Source of the DNA: Maribacter sp044594925
GTDB lineage: Bacteria; Bacteroidota; Bacteroidia; Flavobacteriales; Flavobacteriaceae
Assembly (NCBI RefSeq): GCF_044594925.1
Contig: NZ_CP138991.1
Location: 1,674,001-1,738,000, forward strand
Direction: 5' to 3'
Length of the DNA: 64,000 bases
Both the position numbers and the translations under genes were made by a program. Below the pieces are notes generated by a model. That model ran no database searches and was not told the origin of the DNA. It saw only the letters and a program-made list of their open reading frames with translations. Position 1 is the first letter of the stretch; every line of letters begins with the position of its first letter. Shown piece by piece: positions 56,597-64,000 of the stretch.

Positions 56597-56784
56597 AATT
56601 AATTTAATTTTGATTTAGGATATTACTATAATGCTAATTTTCTCTAAATATTGTAAGAATTTTACTATATTTTTAATTATGTGTTATTCTTTTACTTCAA
56701 CATTAAGCTATGTTCATCTAGTAAAACCTGTTCTAACAACATCTATAATCTATTGAAAATCAATTATTTTCGTTGTTTTCTGAA

Positions 56785-57426
56785 CTAAGAAATCGTTTTG
56801 CCTGCGCTACTATATCCAAAATATAAAATCTGTAATACGAGTAGTGTAACCATTGCCATTAGCTGCACATGAATAACTATATTTATTCCATTATGGAAGA
56901 TTAACAGCATACTAAATTGAAATATCCCGATTACAATAGAAAAAAATAAGGGCGTAAATTGTTTTTGTAGAACGTAGTAATAACTAATAACATTAGAAAC
57001 TGTAAATAAAAATACCCCAATTACATATTTCCACAGATAAGGTGCTATAAATACATTGCTTTCATATGTTAAGTTTTTAATAATGAATTGGGGTTGTAGA
57101 ATACTTACCAATAATAAGGCGGTCCAAGCGACTAGACTATAGCGTACAAAACGATATATAATTGTACTTGTATAGCTTTTACTTTTGCTATTCGCTAAGG
57201 TGTATAACAGACTTAGAATTACTGCGGACCAAGCCAACTTACAAACAATTCCTCCAATTATAATTAATGCTTTAAATAATTGGGCATCCGTTCCCTCTAA
57301 GTAACTCTCCCTTACCCATGCAGAAATTTGGTTGTAAAGGTAGTAGCTTCCAAATAGGAGAAGCATACTACCTAAGTACAACCGTTCCGAGGGAACTTTC
57401 GTTACAATTGCTTTTATAGTAGTCAT
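56785..57426 (-). CDS. Half-length paralogue of the flippase
   Basis: 213 residues from the ATG at 57426; the longer frame adds a non-homologous polar start. The N-terminus (LGSMLLLFGSYYLYNQISAW) aligns with the flippase start (SVLLVNGGNYLYNLLLG). The C-terminal 110 residues align with the flippase end: YLWKYVIGVFLFTVSNVISY versus LLWKYATATSLFAISNIFAY, continuing to V-Q-L-M-A-M-V-T-L-L-V-L-Q. About 200 central residues are missing. The frame is intact with no stop, so it seems to be a kept short protein, not debris. Confidence 0.7.
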   Translation of the reverse strand: MTTIKAIVTKVPSERLYLGSMLLLFGSYYLYNQISAWVRESYLEGTDAQLFKALIIIGGIVCKLAWSAVILSLLYTLANSKSKSYTSTIIYRFVRYSLVAWTALLLVSILQPQFIIKNLTYESNVFIAPYLWKYVIGVFLFTVSNVISYYYVLQKQFTPLFFSIVIGIFQFSMLLIFHNGINIVIHVQLMAMVTLLVLQILYFGYSSAGKTIS

Positions 57427-57637
57427 TTGTTTGGGTTTAAATGTTTTTCTGGAACAAATATCTTTGTTTAACCCTCTATAAAATGGCACCTGTAGGCAGA
57501 TGGAAGATTACTATCGACGAGCAGCAGATATCCTACTTCCTACCTTCTAAGAATCCACATACCTTTACAAAAGCAACACAACTCTAATAAATATCTTATA
57601 ATAACGTTATAAATTTGTAGTAATAATCTTACTATTT

Positions 57638-59698
57638 ATGAATAAATACATCAATTACCTGTTTTTCTTTTTAACACTATCTTTTGTAAACGCTCAAAAT
57701 AAAATGCAGCCAGGATTTCAGCTATTGGAAAACGGCAAGTTTGAGGAAGCGGAAACATTTTTTAAAACCTACCTAATAACCGACCCGGAAAACAAAACAG
57801 CACAGTTATGCTACGGCCGTGCAGTTGGTCTAAGCGGTGAACCAAAAAAAGCAACCCTCTTGTTCACAAAAATGTTAGAAACATATCCAAAGGATTTTGA
57901 AATACGAATTAATTATAGCGAATCATATCTATGGGCAAAAGACTATAAAACTGCCAAACCATTATATAAAGCCTTAGTAACTGATTATCCTAAGAATTTT
58001 GGCGCACTATTAGGGTATGCCAATACCCTAAGTAATTTAAAGGAATACGAAGCGGCACTCATTTGGGTAGAAAAAGCATTACTTCTGCAACCGGATAGCG
58101 AAAATGCCAAGGTCTCTAGAAAGTATATGTATCTGGGGTACGCTAATAAATTCGTAAGTAACCAAGAATACCTTAGGGGACAGCAACTTTTAGAGCAAAT
58201 ATTCAGCGATTTTCCTGAAGATAAAGATGCCTTACTAAACTTGGCCAACTTATATCTCATTACCAAGGACGTATCCAAAGCGAAGGGTATTTATAGAAGA
58301 TATGCCACAACACCAAAAGATTCCATAATAGCTTTAAACGGTATAGTATTGGCAGAACATATCGGCGAAAAGGATAAAGAAGCTATGAGACTGGCGACGC
58401 TAGCAAAATCCAAAGTCAAGAAAATTAAGGATACACCACTTGTAGAACAAACCTACGATCGTTATGTACAAGCATTGATCTGGAATCAAAAATTCGTTAA
58501 AGCCAGAAAAATATTGGACAGTTTAGCACTTAAAAATCCTAATAGAAATTGGGTATTAGCTTTAAGAGCAACACTAGGTCTATATACAGGTGATTCAAAA
58601 ACGAGCGTAAAAAGTTATGCTGCCATCTTATCGAACGACAAGTATTCGTTTGATGGCAACTTGGGTATTGCCAATGCGCTATTTGCTTCGGACCGTATTG
58701 TCCCGGCTTACAATGCTGCATTTAAAACACTAGAAATTTATAAAAATCAAAAAGATGCGACATCCTTTATTGCGAAACTTAATACCATACATACTCCGAC
58801 TATAGAGGAACACGCTGCTTATACTTTTGATAATGGTAATAATAATGCTTTCTTTACCAATACCACCGTAGATGTGCCCCTATCAACAAAGTTTAGGACT
58901 ACCCTCTCCTATTTGTACAGAACAACTGAAAATACGGTTAGCGGTAATAAGGCCAATTCGCATGTACTAGTAGCAGGCCTACACTATAAATTATTTCCTA
59001 AAGTTATGCTCAAAAGCATCGTGGGTCTTAACAACGCTCAATTTATGGATGATGCTTATACGCAGCCCGTCTTGGATGTTAAATTAGCCATGCAGCCCTT
59101 TAAAATGCAAAATTTAGAGGTTGGTTATCAGCGTGAGGTTCAAAATTTTAATGCCGACCTAATTGAGCGTGAAATAGTGTTGAACAATTACTCCCTAAAT
59201 TATAATCTTGGCACAAACTTTAATTTAGGATGGTATACCCAAGTTATACATACACAGCAGAGCGATACTAATAGTCGTAATCTACTCTTTACGTCCCTGT
59301 ATTATACCTTATTAAAAAAACCGGCATTAAAAATGGGAGTAAATTACCAATACATTACATTTAAGGAACAAGTACCCACTATCTATTTTAGTCCAGAAAT
59401 ATATCAAGCTCTAGAGATTTTTGCAGATATACGTGGTAATTTTTCCGAGAAAACTTCATATATGGCCAGTACCGCAACGGGGATACAAAAAGTAGAAGAT
59501 GACCCGAATACTACCATTTTCAGGGCAGAAGCTAATGTACAACAACAATTTTCAAAACGTTTTAGTGCCAGTGTTTATGGGAAGTATAGTAACATAGCTT
59601 CAGCTACTGCAGCGGGCTTCGAGTTTACGGAGTTGGGAATAAAGTTGAAATGGTTACTCACCAAAAAACCTCTATTTTATAATAAACTAAGAAAGTAA
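57638..59698 (+). CDS. TPR protein with outer-membrane beta-barrel (polysaccharide export, PgaA/PelB-like)
   Basis: 686 residues: signal peptide (FFFLTLSFVNAQ), tetratricopeptide repeats over about residues 25-370 (FEEAETFFKTYLITDPENKTAQLCYG and further 34-residue units), then a beta-barrel of about 300 residues (TVDVPLSTKFRTTLSYLYR onward). This TPR-plus-barrel layout is that of the exporters BcsC, PgaA and PelB, which pass polysaccharide through the outer membrane. It is divergent from the half-length flippase gene. Confidence 0.85.
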   Translation: MNKYINYLFFFLTLSFVNAQNKMQPGFQLLENGKFEEAETFFKTYLITDPENKTAQLCYGRAVGLSGEPKKATLLFTKMLETYPKDFEIRINYSESYLWAKDYKTAKPLYKALVTDYPKNFGALLGYANTLSNLKEYEAALIWVEKALLLQPDSENAKVSRKYMYLGYANKFVSNQEYLRGQQLLEQIFSDFPEDKDALLNLANLYLITKDVSKAKGIYRRYATTPKDSIIALNGIVLAEHIGEKDKEAMRLATLAKSKVKKIKDTPLVEQTYDRYVQALIWNQKFVKARKILDSLALKNPNRNWVLALRATLGLYTGDSKTSVKSYAAILSNDKYSFDGNLGIANALFASDRIVPAYNAAFKTLEIYKNQKDATSFIAKLNTIHTPTIEEHAAYTFDNGNNNAFFTNTTVDVPLSTKFRTTLSYLYRTTENTVSGNKANSHVLVAGLHYKLFPKVMLKSIVGLNNAQFMDDAYTQPVLDVKLAMQPFKMQNLEVGYQREVQNFNADLIEREIVLNNYSLNYNLGTNFNLGWYTQVIHTQQSDTNSRNLLFTSLYYTLLKKPALKMGVNYQYITFKEQVPTIYFSPEIYQALEIFADIRGNFSEKTSYMASTATGIQKVEDDPNTTIFRAEANVQQQFSKRFSASVYGKYSNIASATAAGFEFTELGIKLKWLLTKKPLFYNKLRK

Positions 59699-59793
59699 AC
59701 TACCGCGAGGCATTCTTTGGAAATGAATATTTAATTTCGAGGCAAGTCGAGGGATATTATACCCTTTGGCGGTTCTAATAAAAGTAGCATCGG
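59699..59793. other. Convergent intergenic region with imperfect hairpin
   Basis: Holds CCGC...GCGG and GGGATATTATACCC-type inverted bases and the sequence CGAGGCAAGTCGAGG. It may be a dispersed repeat or a weak bidirectional terminator; there is no proper T run. Confidence 0.3.
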
Positions 59794-60504
59794 TTATAAC
59801 AAGTTTAACCTTCTCATAAGTTCTGGACGACTTGACCTGCTTATAGGAATTACCTTCTTTTCTATAAGCACACTGTTATCCTCAATATCAATTATTCTTG
59901 TGAAATTGATAATATAGGAGCGATGTATTTGTAGAAAGGTTTTCTCGGGGAGCTTCTCTTTAATCTTTTTTAATGTAGTATGTACGTGATAGGTTTTACT
60001 TTCTGTAGTAATATCGATATAGTCTCCTTTGGCCTCTACGAACAGCACCTCTGTTAACTTTAATTTTATTAATCGTCTATCTATATTTATATACAAGTCT
60101 TCCTCAACATTGGACGCTATAGAATTTCCTTGTTCTTTCTCCTCCTTATTTACTAACGCATTCTTTATTTTCTGTAGTGATTTCTCAAAACGAGGTTGGG
60201 TTATTGGTTTTACCAAATAATCTACAATGGCTTCATATTCATACGCTTCAATAGCAAATTCAGTATCCGATGTAGTCAAAACTATTCTTGGAGAATTTTT
60301 TAAGGTCTTTACAAAATCTACACCGCTAAAGCCCGGCATATGAATATCCAAGAAAACCACATCTACATCCTGTTGATTCAAAAATTTAATTGCATCTATG
60401 GCATTATTAAACTCGTCTACAACCTCTAAATCTTCGTATTTAGAACATAATTTATTAACAATAGCCCGGGCAGCAGCCTCATCGTCTACAATGATACAAG
60501 TCAT
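59794..60504 (-). CDS. LytTR family response regulator
   Basis: 236 residues from the ATG at 60504 (MTCIIVDDEAAARAIV), the conserved start; the longer frame overlaps the HPt gene. Receiver domain with phospho-acceptor Asp53 in VVFLDIHMPGFSG, then a LytTR DNA-binding domain from about residue 135 (INIDRRLIKLKLTEVLFVEAKGDYIDI, ending FLQIHRSYIINFTRI). It is the output of the phosphorelay operon; the polysaccharide genes next door are possible targets. It starts 2 bases after the HPt stop. Confidence 0.95.
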   Translation of the reverse strand: MTCIIVDDEAAARAIVNKLCSKYEDLEVVDEFNNAIDAIKFLNQQDVDVVFLDIHMPGFSGVDFVKTLKNSPRIVLTTSDTEFAIEAYEYEAIVDYLVKPITQPRFEKSLQKIKNALVNKEEKEQGNSIASNVEEDLYINIDRRLIKLKLTEVLFVEAKGDYIDITTESKTYHVHTTLKKIKEKLPEKTFLQIHRSYIINFTRIIDIEDNSVLIEKKVIPISRSSRPELMRRLNLL

Positions 60505-60506
60505 AT

Positions 60507-60824
60507 TCAGATTGTTTTGAGATAAGTTTCTATAGTGCACAACGCATTAAGAAACTGTTCGTCTTTTTCCATATTTTGAGCATTTAACTCCTCTTCGTAA
60601 GTAACGGACAAAGCATAGGCATCCGTCATACTCAAGATATTAAATTTATGCTTTAGTTTATGGACTATTTGGGCCGCATCATAAAAATTGTTTTCTGAAA
60701 TAGCCTTTTCATAGAAAACCTTTTCAGACGGAAATTCGGTTTTCAATATTTGTATAAATTGATTTTCAAATTCTATATCATCTCCTGCCAGTTCTTTTAT
60801 ATAATCTAAATTAGGCATGCTCAT
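60507..60824 (-). CDS. Histidine phosphotransfer (HPt) protein
   Basis: 105 residues from the ATG at 60824 (an ATG 6 bases later is also possible). A four-helix protein with the phosphorylated histidine in I-V-H-K-L-K-H-K-F near residue 55. It moves phosphate between receiver domains in a His-Asp-His-Asp relay. Its start overlaps the histidine kinase stop by 14 bases and it is followed directly by the LytTR regulator. Confidence 0.9.
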   Translation of the reverse strand: MSMPNLDYIKELAGDDIEFENQFIQILKTEFPSEKVFYEKAISENNFYDAAQIVHKLKHKFNILSMTDAYALSVTYEEELNAQNMEKDEQFLNALCTIETYLKTI

Positions 60825-61887
60825 AATAATCCTTTTTAAATGTAACGTAAAATATGGTTCCTTTATGATACTCAGACTCCAACCAAACATCGCCTTGGAA
60901 TAAAGCGGTGATTTTTTTCACCAGCGAAAGTCCTACGCCTGCGGCATTTGAGTCATTTTCCAGTTTGGTGAACATATCAAAAATAGTGTTCAAATGTTTT
61001 TTAGGAATTCCCTTACCATTATCTTTTACCGTAAACTTCCAATACATCTCATCAGGAACGAAACCAATACTAATCTGCCCTTCTTTTTTATCTTTTGTAG
61101 CTGTTATCGCGTTCATTACTAAGTTTCTGAATAATTCTTCCACCCAATACTTCTGAATTGGTATTACGGGCAAATCATCGGCCAATTCAAAATTTATGTT
61201 TTCAGGAACTTGCAGCGTATTTATAATCTCCAATAGTAGATTTTTAAGGTCTACATTGGTTCTATTTTCCATGTGGTCCCCTACCGTAGCATGATGCAGA
61301 ATACCGTTAATTAGATTATCCATCCTAGTCAAATTTTCAGCCACCAATGAACAATTATTCCTGCTATCCTCTGAGAACTTTTCTTTTTCTTCTTCCAAAA
61401 TCCACGACATTAGGGCATGTACATTCCTAATCGGGGATTTTAAGTCATGTGAAACCATTTTAACGTAATTGTTCAAAGCTTCGTTTTGAGCGGCCAAATC
61501 GGTTAGAAGCGTATTTTTCTCTTCGGTAACCCTGGTTATTTCAGTTGCGAGGTTCCCCACATGTTTTGCAAGCTTTTCTATGTCTACGGGTAAAGGTTTT
61601 TCCTCTTCTTTCGTATTATTGATTTCTAAATTTACATTTAGACTTGCAATAGCACGTTCTAAAGAAAGTAGTACATTTTTCTGTCTTTTGGCTTCATTTT
61701 CCAATTCCCTATTCGCCATAAATAACTCCTCTGAGCTTATGGCCGTGGCCCTTTGCATCATAGACAGCTTTTCGTCATAGTTATCATATGACTTTCCTAC
61801 CGCCTCCATAAATATTTTTAAATCAGAGTGATCCTTAAAATCCTCCGGTAAGTATTTACGTATTTGTCTTCTTAGAAGTGATGACAT
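60811..61887 (-). CDS. Sensor histidine kinase (cytoplasmic, FIST-associated)
   Basis: 358 residues without membrane helices. The N-terminal region (LPEDFKDHSDLKIFMEAVGKS) and a coiled coil to about residue 140 precede the H-box YVKMVSHDLKSPIRN near residue 150, N-box LFRNLVMNAITA and G-boxes DNGKGIPKKH and AGVGLSLVKKI. It should phosphorylate a receiver. Its start overlaps the FIST stop by one base, so the two proteins are made together and may form one sensing unit. Confidence 0.94.
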   Translation of the reverse strand: MSSLLRRQIRKYLPEDFKDHSDLKIFMEAVGKSYDNYDEKLSMMQRATAISSEELFMANRELENEAKRQKNVLLSLERAIASLNVNLEINNTKEEEKPLPVDIEKLAKHVGNLATEITRVTEEKNTLLTDLAAQNEALNNYVKMVSHDLKSPIRNVHALMSWILEEEKEKFSEDSRNNCSLVAENLTRMDNLINGILHHATVGDHMENRTNVDLKNLLLEIINTLQVPENINFELADDLPVIPIQKYWVEELFRNLVMNAITATKDKKEGQISIGFVPDEMYWKFTVKDNGKGIPKKHLNTIFDMFTKLENDSNAAGVGLSLVKKITALFQGDVWLESEYHKGTIFYVTFKKDYYEHA

Positions 61888-63017
61888 TATTCGCTAAATA
61901 AAGTTAGTGTCATGGTTTGGTTGTGCAGCTTACAACTATCTTGACCTTCAAAAGGCGCCATTTCTCCATAAGAATAAAATCCAGAAATAACAGAATCGTC
62001 ACCTATTACGGATATAACTTCTTCTACCTCTTCTTCGGTTCTTTGGTCCATGACCAATTTCCTGCCCACACAACTCACCAAAATAGCAAGCTCCGGTATA
62101 TTCCTACGGTTTTTCATCGCTAACTCCGCGGCAGTTCTGGCGCCGTTGGCAATATCATCTACAGTAGACATCATTAACTGTACGCGGGAACCCTCTGGCA
62201 CATCGCCAGCTAAAATCATGGCATTGTTATTTTCATCGATATTAAGTATAGTTCTTACTATTGCTTTTTCATTCTCCTTTGTAACAACACTAAGCGGATA
62301 TAGTAAGGCAGATTTTGGCAACTCCTTGGCCTTATCTCCAAGATACCTTTTATAAAGGTCCAATGCCGGTTTACCATCTAATTCATAAAGGATATTATTA
62401 TCGGATTTGGTAATAATACGTTCCGGTCCAAAGGAAGTCCATCCTCCAAAATTAGCACTGGTTATTTCTAAGGTGTCGCCATAAAAAGCGATGGCTACTA
62501 CTTCGCCTTCCTTAGGGTTCTGATTGTAGGATGCTAAGGTTTTTTCAAATCGGTCATCATCCCCACATAATCCTCCTGATAATCCTATATTTTTTGATTT
62601 ACCATTTTCAAATCCTTTGATAAGCGCACTACCATTTACGGTACTGCCTTCCGAAACAAGAAAGAAATACTTAAGATCATCTTTCGGAAATTCTTTCATA
62701 AGCGCTTGACCAAGGTCGAAATCATTATTTTCAAAATCCTTCACATTCTTGGTACGCACTATAAAACTACTTTTCTCAAATGCAATTGCTGTGAGAACTA
62801 TAGTGCGTTCTTGAACTTCTTCGTTAATTATTTCCCCTGAAGTAGAACCAAAAACAATATGTCCATCAGGGAACAAAGCGCTAACCTGTTTATATATTGA
62901 AGCATCTTCAAGCATATATCTATTCCCAAAAACCATCACCAAAGGTTCTTTTAGTTTTTCTGTACTGTTTAATTCAAAAGCACTTTTTCCCTTCTTTATA
63001 CCCTGTACTATTTTCAT
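61887..63017 (-). CDS. FIST sensor-domain protein
   Basis: 376 residues with FIST_N (PLVMVFGNRYMLED, then GHIVFGSTSGEI) and FIST_C (PALDLYKRYLGDKAKELPK onward, ending with SGFYSYGEMAPF). FIST domains are thought to bind small ligands, often amino acids, and to pass signals to kinases. There is no signal peptide, so it is cytoplasmic. It lies between two histidine kinases in a tight operon, which points to a role as their ligand-sensing partner. Confidence 0.94.
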   Translation of the reverse strand: MKIVQGIKKGKSAFELNSTEKLKEPLVMVFGNRYMLEDASIYKQVSALFPDGHIVFGSTSGEIINEEVQERTIVLTAIAFEKSSFIVRTKNVKDFENNDFDLGQALMKEFPKDDLKYFFLVSEGSTVNGSALIKGFENGKSKNIGLSGGLCGDDDRFEKTLASYNQNPKEGEVVAIAFYGDTLEITSANFGGWTSFGPERIITKSDNNILYELDGKPALDLYKRYLGDKAKELPKSALLYPLSVVTKENEKAIVRTILNIDENNNAMILAGDVPEGSRVQLMMSTVDDIANGARTAAELAMKNRRNIPELAILVSCVGRKLVMDQRTEEEVEEVISVIGDDSVISGFYSYGEMAPFEGQDSCKLHNQTMTLTLFSE

Positions 63018-64000
63018 TTAGCTAATTTTTTTAGCGCAAATATTTTTATCTAGTGTAAAATGAAATTCTGTACCTACACCTACTTCACTGTCTAACCAGA
63101 CCTCGCCACCATAACGGTCTATTATTTTTTTAACAATCGACAATCCAATACCAGTTGACCTTTCGTTATGACCAATAGACTGAAAAATTTCGAAAATCTT
63201 TTTATGGTATTCTTTAGGAATACCAACCCCATTATCTTTGATGGAAAAACACCAATGCGATGCTGTTTCCTTAAATAAAACTTGAACCAAGCCTTCTTCC
63301 CTTTCAATATGCACTACTGCGTTCCCAATTATATTTTGAAACAATTGATGCATTTTAGTATTGTCGGCGAATATGGTGGGTAAACTTTCTGGTATGGTAA
63401 GCTTCACATGATCTGGTATATATATACTATCTCCAACGGCTTTAACCACTTCATTTAAATTTACCTCGGATACATCCATGGTAGAACTATTTGTAGTAGA
63501 GTATTCCAATATTCCATGTATTAATTTGTCCATAGCGGCAACCTTCTCCTGCATCAACTGAAGGTTCTGTTGCCCGTTTTCATCAAGTACATCACTATAA
63601 TCTTCTTGAATCCAAGTTGCTAAAGCGCTAATACTGCGCAAGGGAGATTTTAAATCGTGAGATACAATATGCGCATATTCCTGCAATCCTTTATTACTAT
63701 TCTCCAATTCTTTCAATAAAACCTCTTTCTGTAATTCTAAGGATTTTTGATTGGTAATATCTAAGTGTATACCTATGGAGCCAATGACATCGTTATCCGA
63801 ATCATATCTTGGTGCACCACTGATTAGCCAGTGCTTTACTTCTCCATTTTTGTTCAAGACCTCAACCTCATAAGAATCTGAGGAGCCGGACAGTCTTTTA
63901 GCTGTTTTTTCCTGAATGATATTATCGTCTTTAACCTTTAGAACATCAGCCGCCTTTTTACCCACAAGTTCATCTTCTTGAAAACCGCTCATGGCGGTAA
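63018..64000 (-). CDS. PAS-domain histidine kinase (5' end beyond the window)
   Basis: About 327 residues are visible. The frame stays open to base 64000, and the first visible residues (T-A-M-S-G-F-Q-E-D-E-L-V-G) fall inside a PAS domain, so the true start is outside. The PAS/PAC part ends with GSIGIHLDITNQK. The H-box is YAHIVSHDLKSPLRS, with N-box LFQNIIGNAVVH and G-boxes DNGVGIPKEY and GIGLSIVKKI. It is the first visible gene of the phosphorelay operon; its stop touches the FIST start. Confidence 0.92.
   Translation of the reverse strand, partial: TAMSGFQEDELVGKKAADVLKVKDDNIIQEKTAKRLSGSSDSYEVEVLNKNGEVKHWLISGAPRYDSDNDVIGSIGIHLDITNQKSLELQKEVLLKELENSNKGLQEYAHIVSHDLKSPLRSISALATWIQEDYSDVLDENGQQNLQLMQEKVAAMDKLIHGILEYSTTNSSTMDVSEVNLNEVVKAVGDSIYIPDHVKLTIPESLPTIFADNTKMHQLFQNIIGNAVVHIEREEGLVQVLFKETASHWCFSIKDNGVGIPKEYHKKIFEIFQSIGHNERSTGIGLSIVKKIIDRYGGEVWLDSEVGVGTEFHFTLDKNICAKKIS

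Overview
The window looks like chromosomal DNA of a member of the Flavobacteriaceae (Bacteroidota), probably marine. The evidence is low-GC coding DNA, promoters with the TAnnTTTG -7 box and a TTTG or TTG -33 box, little Shine-Dalgarno signal, and flavobacterial families such as TonB receptors, FKBP lipoproteins with thrombospondin-3 repeats and FIST/LytTR signalling. The species cannot be named from the sequence alone.

Region 1 (1-6521) holds the start of an amidohydrolase gene cut by the window edge, then a complete rRNA operon on the minus strand (16S, tRNA-Ile, tRNA-Ala, 23S, 5S) with terminator and promoter. Region 2 (6522-23005) is housekeeping: thrS-infC-rpmI-rplT (infC appears to start at AUA), yjbQ, a HAD phosphatase, dnaB, accA, tgt with an LptF/G-type permease and an EamA transporter, several envelope proteins, an S4 RNA-binding protein, a phosphoribosyltransferase, aroK and tRNA-Lys(TTT).

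Region 3 (about 23.1-45.9 kb) is an accessory island for reduced sulfur and micro-oxic redox metabolism. It encodes a split YeeE/YedE thiosulfate-type transporter, cytochrome bd oxidase, an OprC-like copper receptor, Dps, a 1-Cys peroxiredoxin, two DsrE proteins, a TsdA-like thiosulfate dehydrogenase with a porin, type II sulfide:quinone oxidoreductase, a stand-alone rhodanese, two tandem CstB-like persulfide dioxygenase-rhodanese fusions, a SulP transporter, several tiny membrane proteins and two Crp/Fnr regulators. The main discovery is that eleven transcription units in the island share a palindrome, GTAAC-N4-GTTAC. In all eleven the expected -7 position lies exactly 22 bp from the palindrome; ten of them have a TAnnTTTG-like box there and the eleventh is weak. 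This places the palindrome near -41, as in class II Crp/Fnr activation, and one regulator gene (44570-45202) sits behind its own copy. The island is bracketed by a 19-bp direct repeat (18/19 identical), beside tRNA-Lys on the left and a decayed tRNA 3' end on the right.

Region 4 (46.0-59.7 kb) looks like an uncharacterised exopolysaccharide assembly and export locus. It holds a response regulator, an unusual receiver-glycosyltransferase (GT2) fusion, a large GT-C-like membrane protein, a lipoprotein, a membrane-anchored glycoside hydrolase, a GT4 glycosyltransferase, a Wzx-like flippase, a STAS protein overlapping the flippase, a half-length flippase paralogue, and a TPR-plus-beta-barrel outer-membrane protein. 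Region 5 (59.8-64.0 kb) is a tightly packed phosphorelay operon: PAS histidine kinase, FIST sensor, second histidine kinase, HPt protein and LytTR response regulator. It may control the neighbouring polysaccharide locus.
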